NCBI GenBank assembly: GCA_965228575.1
Contig: CBDDHW010000061.1
Coordinates: 1-64,000, forward strand
Direction of reading: 5' to 3'
Origin: UBA11612 sp965228575
GTDB taxonomy: Bacteria > Pseudomonadota > Alphaproteobacteria > Rhodospirillales > Rhodospirillaceae
Length of the DNA: 64,000 nt
A program made the position numbers and the translations under genes. The notes below the pieces were generated by a model. The model saw only the letters and a program-made list of their open reading frames with translations, was not told the origin of the DNA and did not search any database. Below are positions 1-8,785 of this stretch, piece after piece (the first letter of the stretch is position 1; every line of letters starts with the position of its first letter).

Positions 1-275
1 ATGATGGCTTTGGAAAGCACCGCACCGATATCGGCGCCGGAGCATCTATTGGATCCAACACGGTCCTGGTTGCGCCGGTGAAAGTCGGCAAAGGAGCGAT
101 GACAGGGGCCGGGGCCGTGGTGCGCAAAGACGTGCCCGACGATGCATTGGCTCTTAATTCCTCGCATCAGGAAACCCGCGAAGGGTTTGCAGTGAAATAC
201 CGCAAGATGAAGCAAGGCGGTAAAACAAAAGCGGCGCCCAAAAACGCGCGACCAAAAACCAAGAAGAAGAAATAA
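1..275 (+). CDS. glmU: GlmU C-terminal fragment (UDP-GlcNAc synthesis)
   Basis: This is the 3' end of the bifunctional glucosamine-1-phosphate acetyltransferase / GlcNAc-1-phosphate uridyltransferase; the gene starts left of the window and the frame is open from base 3. The visible part holds the last turns of the left-handed beta-helix acetyltransferase domain (GAGASIGSNT, VGKGAMTGAGAVV) and a lysine-rich tail. The enzyme makes UDP-GlcNAc for peptidoglycan and lipopolysaccharide in the cytoplasm. The stop lies 3 bases before glmS, the preceding enzyme of the same pathway, so the two are almost certainly co-transcribed. Confidence 0.93.
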   Translation, partial: DGFGKHRTDIGAGASIGSNTVLVAPVKVGKGAMTGAGAVVRKDVPDDALALNSSHQETREGFAVKYRKMKQGGKTKAAPKNARPKTKKKK

Positions 276-278
276 AGT

Positions 279-2102
279 ATGTGCGGGATAGTCGGCGTTA
301 TTGGCCGGGCGAATGCAGCCGAATGCCTCCTTGAAGGTTTGCGCCGCTTAGAATACCGGGGATATGACTCGGCGGGCATTGCCACGCTAGAGAACGGCGA
401 TATCAGCAGACGGCGCGCGCCGGGTAAGATTGTCAACTTAGCCGAACGGATAAACGCCGAGCCGTTGGACGGTACGCTTGGCATCGGTCACACCCGCTGG
501 GCAACGCATGGCGTGCCCAATGAGGGCAATGCACACCCGCACTCCGACGGCCGTGTTGCGGTCGTTCACAACGGTATCATCGAAAACTTTCAGGAGCTGC
601 GTGCGGACTTAGAGTCTAAAGGTGATGTATTCGACAGCGACACCGATACGGAAGTCGTCGTTCACCTTATTAGTCAATACCTCGAAAACAGCCATTCACC
701 GGAAGAGGCCGTTCAAAAAGCGCTCGCGCGTTTAGAGGGCGCGTTTTCCTTGGCTATTCTTATCGTCGATGCACCGGACAAGTTATTTGGCGCACGCCGA
801 GGCAGCCCGCTGGTGGTCGGCTATGGTGACGGCGAAATGTATTTGGGCTCCGATGCCATGGCCCTCGCGCCCATGACACAGCGCATCACCTATCTCGAAG
901 AAGATGACTGGGTCATTGTCAGCGCGGAAGGTGCGGAAGTGCGCGATAAGGCGGGCAGGCGCGTTAATCGCTCCATCAAGCAAACAGAGCTTACCGGCGC
1001 GCTCATCGGCAAAGGCGAGTTCCCGCACTATATGCTCAAGGAAATTTATGAGCAGCCCCAAGTGCTCGGCGACACATTACGCGCGTTGTTTAATCCCGCG
1101 GCGCGCTCGATCACCTTGCCGCCGACCCCCGTTCGAGTTAAAGGACGTCAAGGGTATTACAGCGGTCGCGTGCGGAACGGCTTATTACGCCTGTCTGATC
1201 GCCAAGTATTGGATCGAAATGCTCGCCAAGGTCCCCGTGGATGCCGATATTGGGTCGGAGTTTAGATACCGCACGCCGCCGCTCGCGCCCGGAGGGCTTG
1301 GTTTGTTCGTATCCCAATCGGGCGAGACCGCCGATACACTTGCGCCGCTTCGCTATTGTAAGGATCAAAGCCAACATATCCTGTCGGTGGTCAACGTCCC
1401 CGAGAGTAGTGTCGCGCGAGAGTCCGACGTGGTCCTGCCCACGTTAGCCGGCCCGGAGATCGGGGTCGCGTCGACCAAGGCCTTCACGACGCAACTTATG
1501 GCGCTCGCCTGTTTTGCAATCAATCTCGCCAAAGCGCGCGGCGCAATCGACGATGCGACCGAGGCGCGCTTGTCCACCGCACTGGTTGAGGTGCCATCCC
1601 GCGTCGCCGACGTATTGCATTTAGACGCCGCCATCCGCGAAATAGCCGCCGATATCGCCGATGCGCGTGACGTGCTCTATCTCGGGCGCGGGTTGCTCTA
1701 TCCCATTGCCATGGAAGGGGCGCTCAAGCTCAAGGAAGTTTCCTACATCCATGCGGAGGGCTATGCGGCCGGTGAAATGAAACACGGGCCAATTGCGTTG
1801 ATCGACGAAAATGTTCCCGTCGTTGTTGTCGCGCCGTCCGATGGACTGTTTGAAAAAACACTTTCGAATATGGAGCAAGTGGTCGCGCGCGGCGGGCGCG
1901 TCATTCTCATCAGCGACGAAGCCGGCATTGCGCGCGCCGGTAAAAACGCCGATCACGCCATCTGCATGCCCAAGCTCGACCCGTTTGTCATGCCGATCAT
2001 CGCCGCGGTGCCGGTACAGCTTCTGGCCTACCACACAGCCGTGCTCAAAGGACCGACGTGGATCAGCCGCGCAACTTGGCCAAAAGCGTCACCGTGGAAT
2101 AG
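279..2102 (+). CDS. glmS: Glutamine-fructose-6-phosphate aminotransferase, split by two frameshifts
   Basis: GlmS converts fructose-6-P and glutamine to glucosamine-6-P, the first step to UDP-GlcNAc. The start MCGIVGVIG gives the Cys2 nucleophile of the class II glutaminase domain, and two SIS sugar-isomerase domains follow. As printed, the frame breaks at about 1126-1131 (run of five C where four restore FELKDVKG) and again at about 2050 (GG where GGG restores the normal TDVDQPRNLAKSVTVE end at 2102). The indels cancel: 1824 bases equal 607 residues, the family's usual length. Homopolymer position, an essential product and an otherwise intact sequence favour sequence error over a true pseudogene. 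Confidence 0.9.
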
Positions 2103-2110
2103 GAAGCTCG

Positions 2111-3486
2111 ATGTCTAAATACGATTACGACCTCATCACCCTCGGTGCGGGTTCGGGCGGTGTGCGTGCCTCGCGCCTGTCGGCCCGGTTCGGCGCCAAA
2201 GTCGCAATCATTGAGGAAAGCCGCTACGGCGGCACCTGTGTAATGCGCGGGTGCGTGCCCAAGAAACTCTTGGTGTATGGCGCGCATTTCGCCGAGCACT
2301 TCGAGGACGCGCTTGGTTTTGGCTGGTCCGTTGGGGACACCAGCCACGACTGGAGCGCTCTCATCGCGGCCAAAGACAAAGAGCTTGATCGCTTGGAGGG
2401 GGTCTATCACCGCATGCTCCGCGATGCGGGTGTGGAGCTCATCAACGGCCGCGGCGTGTTGGTCGATCCTCACACGGTGGAGGTGGGTGGTAAGCGTATT
2501 ACAGCCGAAAAAATCCTGGTCGCGGTCGGCGGCTGGCCCGCGATCCCCGATGTGCCGGGCAAGGAACACGTCATCACCTCGAACGAAGCGTTGGATTTAC
2601 CCGCGCGTCCCGAACGCATTCTGATCGTTGGCGGCGGATTTATCGCCGTGGAGTTCGCGGGAATTTTCAATGCCCTGGGCAGCGAGGTGCACGAAGTCAT
2701 TCGAGCCGGGCAAATTCTGCGCGGCTTTGACAGCGACGTGCGCGCCACCCTGGCCGAAGAGATGGAAAAGAAGGGTATTCATATCCACCGCGATTGCGTC
2801 GTGCGCTCTATTGAGAAAACAGAAAACGGCTACTCGGTATTTTTCGATCAAGGGGACGAGTTGGTGGTCGATTGCGTGATGTACGCCACCGGCCGTGCGC
2901 CCAACACCGCCAACTTGGGCTTGAGCGAGCTCGGCGTAAAACTCACCAAGAAAAACGCCGTCGCGGTCGATGAGTACAACCGTTCAAACGTTGAGAATAT
3001 TTTTGCGATCAGCGATGTCACCAACCGCGTCAATCTCACGCCGGTGGCCATCAACGAAGGGCGCGTGTTCGCCGAAACCAATTTCAACAACAACCCATGG
3101 TGCTCGATTACACCAACATTCCCTCGGCGGTGTTCAGTCAGCCGCCGGTCAGCGTTGTGGGCCTCACCGAGGAGCAAGCGCGCAAAAGTCATCAAGTGCA
3201 AATTTACATCTCGCGCTTCCGGCCCATGAAGCACACGCTTTCAGGCCGCGCTGAATACATCATGATGAAAATGATCGTGGATAAAAAAACCGATAAGGTT
3301 CTCGGTATTCACATGGTGGGGGACGACGCGCCGGAGATTATTCAGGGGCTGGCCGTTGCCCTCAAATGCGGCGCGACAAAAGCGCAGTTTGATTCCACCA
3401 TCGGTATTCACCCCACCGCGGCGGAAGAGTTCGTGACCATGCGCGACCCGCTCCCAGACCCGGATGCCGAGACCGATGAGATGTGA
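2111..3486 (+). CDS. gor: Glutathione-disulfide reductase, one apparent frameshift
   Basis: This is a FAD/NADPH pyridine nucleotide-disulfide oxidoreductase that reduces GSSG to GSH in the cytosol. Seen: N-terminal FAD motif GAGSGG, redox-active Cys43 and Cys48 in GGTCVMRGCVPKK, NADPH motif GGGFIAVEFAG, and in the dimerisation domain HPTAAEEF with the catalytic His. The frame breaks at about 3095, where CCC would need one more C to join NFNNNP to MVLDYTNIPSAVF; with that base the protein is 458 residues, normal for the family. It starts 8 bases after glmS. The CVMRGC spelling differs from the usual CVNRGC but keeps both cysteines. Confidence 0.88.
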
Positions 3487-3587
3487 GCTGCGGGGGCGGA
3501 TCGAAACGCACAATCCCAAGCGCTATCGCATTCATCACCCGATGGCGCAGTGCATCATTCGCCGTACTTCGCCTATTTAACCGCGCG

Positions 3588-4286
3588 TCAAGATTCCGGT
3601 GGATAGACGCGTACAAAATTTACACACTCAACTCTCTTGCTAGTATCTGGATCATCAATTGCACATCTGTCGTCATTGGGAAGCGCGCTGGACGATTCTT
3701 TGAATGCACGGGGTGGGTCTTTGAAGTTATGCTCCCAACTCGATTGAGACACAAAATGCCAATGGCCTTGTTCGTTGCGGCGGAAGAAAACGCTATCTGT
3801 ATAGAAATCAACTCCATGATCTGAGTGGTTAAATATGGCCTCATGAGTGCCAATGAGGTGATCAGGGGCTAATTTGCCATCGTATCGAAATCTCTCTGGC
3901 CCGACCTCTCGGACCGTGACGCCTTGAAACGAAGACCCGCCATAAAGAAAACCAATCGAACTTTCCCAAAGAATATCTCGCATGCGCGTGGCCCAAGGTC
4001 GGTGAATCACATCTCCGATCAATGAGCCGTCGTCTGCGCTCTCTCTTCTGTCTTCGTGGTCTCGCGCGGGCCCGCCGATGATCTCGCATGGTATGGGATT
4101 GAACGTACCCATACAGGACACCCACGTTTTTATGGCGCAGGAAATGTCAGTATTTGGGCCTGGGCAAACAGCGTCAAAATCTTCCGCCGAATAAAACTGT
4201 TCCGTGTCAGATTGTGCGTACACGGGTTCGGTTGAAAAAACACCGATCAAAAATAAAAGAACTAATAAAAGCGTTCTTCGACTCAA
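3588..4286 (-). CDS. Secreted hypothetical protein next to the M23 gene
   Basis: 232 residues from a TTG start with AGGA about 9 bases upstream, overlapping the stop of the preceding M23 gene. Residues 1-24 form a clear Sec signal peptide (positive MSRR, hydrophobic LLLVLLFLIGVF, cleavage after VYA). The mature part is acidic, with several cysteines that could form disulfides (CPGPNTDISC, SCMGTFNPIPC, a pair near the C-terminus). I do not recognise a family. It lies 12 bases downstream of a peptidoglycan-peptidase-like gene lacking a signal peptide, in the order expected for an immunity protein behind its effector; that role is inference. Confidence 0.7.
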   Translation of the reverse strand: MSRRTLLLVLLFLIGVFSTEPVYAQSDTEQFYSAEDFDAVCPGPNTDISCAIKTWVSCMGTFNPIPCEIIGGPARDHEDRRESADDGSLIGDVIHRPWATRMRDILWESSIGFLYGGSSFQGVTVREVGPERFRYDGKLAPDHLIGTHEAIFNHSDHGVDFYTDSVFFRRNEQGHWHFVSQSSWEHNFKDPPRAFKESSSALPNDDRCAIDDPDTSKRVECVNFVRVYPPES

Positions 4287-4298
4287 TTTACGTTTATC

Positions 4299-5372
4299 CT
4301 AATTGGTTGGTTTTTGTGACTTCCATCCAGGAAAAAGTGGGCCCGGGTCGATAAGCCGTCCGTTGCGACGGAGCTCTACGTGAATGTGATGCTTCATGTT
4401 CGGCGCCCCGTAGGCTGATGGCGCATCTTGATAATGCCCGATCTTTTCTCCCCTGGAAACCGCTGTTCCTGGTTGTGGTCCATTTCGATCGACATACATG
4501 ATTTTCCATTTTTCCCCTTCGTATGGCCCTGTTCCTATAATTTCGGTGAGGCTCAAATGTTCTTTGCCTTTAGCAAAGGACGGCCGACCATGTCGCTTTA
4601 TAATCCCATCAATGGGCGAAACTATGGCATCTCCGGGCGCGCCGACAGTCATATCGATTCCCTAATGTTCATAAGGACCGTCCTCATTCCTTCTCGGGGC
4701 ACCCAGCCACCCGGCACCATCGGAATCATTCCGCTCAATACTATCTGACCAGGGTTTGTCGTAGAGAAGAGCAGATGAAATCGGATTTTCTTTGGGTGAA
4801 GTCAGGTTTTCTCGAGTGCTCTGAGTCCCAGGTGTCGGCGGTGGCGTAGCTGGAGAAGTGGGTGCTTCTTCATTTTTAAAAAGTCCTCCAGTCACCTTGT
4901 TGAAGATATCGCTGAATCCAAAAAACTCCTGGGCGCCGGTCTCGGGATTCACACTGGGCTTCGCATCCTCGGTCTCCGGCCGGTGGCCTTCCTCCCACAG
5001 CAACCGGCTTTCGATTTGCTCGGTCAGTTCCGGGTGCCGCTCGGCGGAAATGTCGGCCAAGTGCTTGCGCGCAAGGCGCAGAGATTTGGATTTTACCTCC
5101 GGCTTTTTCGCCCCCGTTGCCTGCGCCAGATAATGCAGCGCCTTCTTGGCCGCGCGCCCGGCATGCATGGCGTAGTAACGGTTCACGCCCGCGTCCGAGG
5201 CCATCAAGCCAAGCGCCAGGTCTTCCAGGTTGTAGCGCCTTTTCTTGGGGTAGCGCCGGTGTTCAGCCACCCGCCGGTACTTCTCGCGGGCAGATAGGGT
5301 TTCCGGCTCGTCGTTGTACATCGCCCGCCCTGCCGCAGAGGCGGCCCGGCGCGGCCCAGTGGGCTCGTCCAT
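4299..5372 (-). pseudogene. M23 (LytM) peptidase domain protein interrupted by an amber codon
   Basis: Two adjacent open segments (5372-4665 and 4661-4299) lie in one frame separated only by TAG at 4664-4662. Read through, they give a 357-residue protein: a basic helical region (about 1-125), a proline/serine-rich linker, and a C-terminal M23 domain. The TAG falls at the variable position of the zinc motif H-x-G-I-D (GPYEH, stop, GIDMTVGAPG), and the last motif is HIHVELRRNGRLIDP. M23 enzymes cut peptidoglycan cross-bridges. No signal peptide is visible, unlike the chromosomal M23 gene at 45515. It may be a recent nonsense mutant, a sequence error or a readthrough case. Confidence 0.72.
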
Positions 5373-5399
5373 AGTCTAAGTCCTTGAAAAATAGAGAAC

Positions 5400-5433
5400 A
5401 AAAAACGCCGCAGGGCAGGCAGCCCACACGGCG
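5400..5433 (-). terminator. Hairpin plus T6 in the leader of the M23 gene
   Basis: On the minus strand a GC-rich hairpin (arms CGCCG/CGGCG with inner GGGC/GCCC) is followed by six T, about 27 bases before the M23 start. It sits just after the predicted transcription start of that gene, so it would act as an attenuator; it could also block antisense transcripts from the right. Confidence 0.5.
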
Positions 5434-5443
5434 GAGAATGTGA

Positions 5444-5473
5444 ATTATGTCAAATTTACTTGTTAAAAGTCAA
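5444..5473 (-). promoter_or_regulatory. Sigma70-type promoter for the M23/secreted-protein pair
   Basis: Reading leftward: TTGACT, an 18-base spacer, then CATAAT. Transcription would begin near 5436, immediately ahead of the hairpin and T-run. Confidence 0.5.
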
Positions 5474-5613
5474 CCAATACCGCCAATAATACTTGTTGAA
5501 CGCTATTCTCAGTCCCCGTTAACCCTGGAAAAAGGCGGGGTGAGTCATTATAGGGTGCGTTCCGATTTACACCCGCCCGCGCATTTTCCGGGCACCGAGT
5601 ATTGAGGCAAGTC

Positions 5614-7014
5614 ATGGCCGCGCATCAGGCCGCCAAATGGAGCCGCGAAAGCTGGCGCACAAAACCCATCGTTCAGGTCCCGGAGTACCCGGACACCGGT
5701 GCCCTTTCGGCTGTGGAAAAACAGCTGCGCGGGTTTCCGCCGTTGGTGTTTGCCGGTGAAGCGCGCCGCCTCAAAAGTGAACTTGCGAGGGTTGCCGAGG
5801 GCCGCGCGTTTTTGCTCCAGGGCGGAGATTGCGCGGAAAGCTTTGCGGAGTTTCACCCCGATAATATTCGCGACACCTTCCGCGTGCTTTTGCAGATGGC
5901 GGTGGTGCTCACCTATGGCGGCTCCTTGCCCATCGTCAAGGTCGGTCGTCTCGCGGGACAGTTTGCGAAACCGCGCTCGTCGGGAACGGAAACGGTCGAC
6001 GGCGTAGAATTGCCGTCATATCGCGGCGACATCATCAACGGTATGGAGTTCAACGCCAAGACGCGCGTTCCCGATCCGGCGCGTATGGTGCAGGCGTACA
6101 ACCAATCTGCCGCGACACTGAATTTGCTGCGCGCCTTTGCCCAAGGCGGCTACGCCGATTTGCACAAAGTTCATCAGTGGACCCTCGGCTTTTTGTCCGA
6201 CACGCCGGTCGCGGAAAAATACGGTCAGTTTGCCGACCGCATTCAAGAAACCTTGGAGTTCATGAACGCCTGCGGCATTACGGCGGAAACCGTGCCGCAA
6301 ATGCGCGAGACGGAATTTTACACCTCGCATGAGGCGTTGTTGCTTCCTTATGAGGAAGCTCTTACGCGCAACGACTCAACCACCGGCCAGTGGTACGGGT
6401 GTTCGGCCCACATGCTGTGGCTCGGTGAGCGCACGCGTCAGCTCGACCACGCCCACATTGAATTCCTGCGCGGTGTGCAAAACCCCATTGGTGTAAAGGT
6501 CGGGCCGAAAACAACGCCGGACGATCTCCTGGCCCTATGCGATGCGCTCAACCCCGACAATGAAGCCGGGCGGCTGACGGTAATCACGCGTATGGGCGCC
6601 GAGCGGGTGACCGAGCACCTGCCTAGCTTGGTGCGGGCGGTCGTTCGCGAGGGCCGCAAAGTTGTGTGGTCGTGTGATCCCATGCATGCGAACACGGTGA
6701 AAAGCACAAGCGGATATAAAACCCGCCAGTTCGACCGTATCCTCGCTGAGGTCAAAGCGTTTTTCGCCGTCCACCGCGCGGAAGGCACTCATGCGGGTGG
6801 TGTCCACTTCGAGTTGACGGGCACGGACGTGACCGAATGCATCGGCGGGGCCCAGGCCATCACCGACGCCAATTTGGGTGATCGCTATCACACCCACTGC
6901 GACCCGCGCCTCAATGCCTCCCAGGCGCTTGAGCTCGCTTTCCAATTGGCCGAGGGCCTGAAAGACGAGCGCGAACAGCGCCAAAAAGACTCGCGCATCG
7001 CCCTCGCGCAATAA
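5614..7014 (+). CDS. aroG: Class II 3-deoxy-7-phosphoheptulonate (DAHP) synthase
   Basis: It condenses phosphoenolpyruvate and erythrose-4-phosphate, the first committed step of the shikimate pathway. At 466 residues it matches the plant-type (class II) family, with Cys73 in LLQGGDCAESF as metal ligand, MEFNAKTRVPDP, and C-terminal GGVHFELTG. I chose ATG 5614 (GAGG seven bases upstream) over a TTG twelve bases earlier. It starts a + strand run of single genes (nadE, glnS) and is divergent from the M23 gene. Class II enzymes are common in alphaproteobacteria. Confidence 0.93.
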   Translation: MAAHQAAKWSRESWRTKPIVQVPEYPDTGALSAVEKQLRGFPPLVFAGEARRLKSELARVAEGRAFLLQGGDCAESFAEFHPDNIRDTFRVLLQMAVVLTYGGSLPIVKVGRLAGQFAKPRSSGTETVDGVELPSYRGDIINGMEFNAKTRVPDPARMVQAYNQSAATLNLLRAFAQGGYADLHKVHQWTLGFLSDTPVAEKYGQFADRIQETLEFMNACGITAETVPQMRETEFYTSHEALLLPYEEALTRNDSTTGQWYGCSAHMLWLGERTRQLDHAHIEFLRGVQNPIGVKVGPKTTPDDLLALCDALNPDNEAGRLTVITRMGAERVTEHLPSLVRAVVREGRKVVWSCDPMHANTVKSTSGYKTRQFDRILAEVKAFFAVHRAEGTHAGGVHFELTGTDVTECIGGAQAITDANLGDRYHTHCDPRLNASQALELAFQLAEGLKDEREQRQKDSRIALAQ

Positions 7015-7053
7015 GCAGTTGGCCCTCGTGCGGCGAGGGGCTATGACCTTCCC

Positions 7054-8748
7054 ATGACAACGTCTTTGAAAATAGCGCTTGCCCAAGTGAATCCGAAGGT
7101 CGGCGATGTGTCCGGCAATGTGGCGCTGATTAAGAGCGCACGCGCTGAGGCCGCCGTTGCGGGCGCCGATCTTGTTGTTTTTTCCGAGTTGGTTTTAAGC
7201 GGCTACCCGCCCGAGGACTTGGTGTTCAGATCGGCATTTTTAGATGCGGTTGAACAGGGTGTCTCCGAGCTCACCGCCCTAACTGGCGATGGTGGGCCAG
7301 GGGTGCTCATCGGTGCGCCGTGGCGCGATCAGTCCAAAGGTACGGCGACGAAAAAAAATGGAAGAGCGCCCGTTTACAATGCAGGTTTACTCTTAGACGG
7401 CGGCGCGCTGATCGGCGTGCGGTATAAACACAACCTTCCCAACTACGGCGTGTTTGACGAGCATCGCGTGTTTAGCGCCGGGGCGGTACCAGGACCGCTC
7501 AACTTTCGCGGCGTGCGCCTTGGGGCAATGGTCTGTGAGGATATGTGGTTCGAGGATGTTGCCGAAACTCTTTTAGAGTCCGGCGCAGAGATTCTCGTGG
7601 TCCTGAACGGCTCGCCCTTCGAATTGGATAAACTCGACGTTCGTCTGAATCACGCGGTCGCGCGCGTGAGCGAGACTAAACTGCCACTCCTTTACGTGAA
7701 TCAGGTGGGCGGACAAGATGACCTTGTTTTTGACGGCGGCTCGTTTGTACTCGGTGCGGACCGGTCTTTGGTCGCGCAGCTCCCAAGCTGGCGTCCGGCT
7801 CTCGCGGTTACCGAATGGCGTAAGTCGAACGAAACTTGGTCCTGCTCGGTTCAAGACTTAAGCAAACCACTCGATCGGTTGGAAAACATTTACCGTGCGC
7901 TCATGCTCGGGATTGGCGACTATGTGCGAAAGAATGGATTTCCCGGGGTCGTCATTGGTCTTTCTGGGGGCGTCGATAGTGCTTTGACGTCCGCGGTTGC
8001 GGTGGATGCGCTCGGACCCGACAAAGTGCGCTGCGTGATGATGCCGTCACCCTATACTTCGAAAGAAAGTCTGGAGGATGCGAGCGGCGCTGCCGAAATG
8101 CTGGGCGCAAGGTTGGATACGGTGAGGATCGAGCCCGCGATGCAGGCTTATGAGTCTATGATGGCGCCGCTGTTCACCGAAACGGAACCCGATACCACCG
8201 AAGAAAATATTCAAGCCCGCGCGCGCGGTATCGCGCTCATGGCGATCTCGAACAAGTTCGGACACATGGTTTTGTCGACAGGCAATAAGAGTGAAATGAG
8301 CGTTGGATACTCCACGCTCTATGGAGATTTGTGCGGCGGGTATTCGGTCCTCAAGGACGTGTACAAAACAACAGTGTTTGATTTGTGCCGTTGGCGCAAT
8401 GCCCAAAAACCTGAGGGCGCACTTGGGCCGGATGGCCCGGTCATGCCCGAGCGCATTATCACCAAACCTCCGACAGCCGAGTTAAAACCCAACCAGACCG
8501 ATCAAGACACCTTGCCGCCGTATGATATTCTTGACGGGATATTGAAGGGCTTGATCGAGGGTGAGATGGGTGTGACGGCGGTTGCCGCCCAAGGGTTTGA
8601 TGAGGCGGTGGTGCGTAAAGTATACCGCATGCTAAAGATCGCGGAGTACAAACGCCGCCAAGCACCGCCCGGAGTAAAAATCACTCACATCGCGTTTGGT
8701 CGGGATTACCGCTATCCCATTACCAACGGCTTCGACGACATCGCCTAG
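7054..8748 (+). CDS. nadE: Glutamine-dependent NAD+ synthetase
   Basis: It amidates nicotinic acid adenine dinucleotide to NAD+ in the last step of NAD synthesis. The N-terminal nitrilase-type glutaminase domain shows the Glu45-Lys125-Cys161 triad (VFSELVLSG, GVRYKHNLPN, MVCEDMWF), which feeds ammonia to the C-terminal ATP-pyrophosphatase domain with P-loop GLSGGVDSALTS and KSEMSVGY. The length of 564 residues fits the two-domain type. It stands 39 bases behind aroG. Confidence 0.95.
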   Translation: MTTSLKIALAQVNPKVGDVSGNVALIKSARAEAAVAGADLVVFSELVLSGYPPEDLVFRSAFLDAVEQGVSELTALTGDGGPGVLIGAPWRDQSKGTATKKNGRAPVYNAGLLLDGGALIGVRYKHNLPNYGVFDEHRVFSAGAVPGPLNFRGVRLGAMVCEDMWFEDVAETLLESGAEILVVLNGSPFELDKLDVRLNHAVARVSETKLPLLYVNQVGGQDDLVFDGGSFVLGADRSLVAQLPSWRPALAVTEWRKSNETWSCSVQDLSKPLDRLENIYRALMLGIGDYVRKNGFPGVVIGLSGGVDSALTSAVAVDALGPDKVRCVMMPSPYTSKESLEDASGAAEMLGARLDTVRIEPAMQAYESMMAPLFTETEPDTTEENIQARARGIALMAISNKFGHMVLSTGNKSEMSVGYSTLYGDLCGGYSVLKDVYKTTVFDLCRWRNAQKPEGALGPDGPVMPERIITKPPTAELKPNQTDQDTLPPYDILDGILKGLIEGEMGVTAVAAQGFDEAVVRKVYRMLKIAEYKRRQAPPGVKITHIAFGRDYRYPITNGFDDIA

Positions 8749-8785
8749 GCGTGTGTCCGCAGCTGAGAAATCGTTAGGATTGGTT

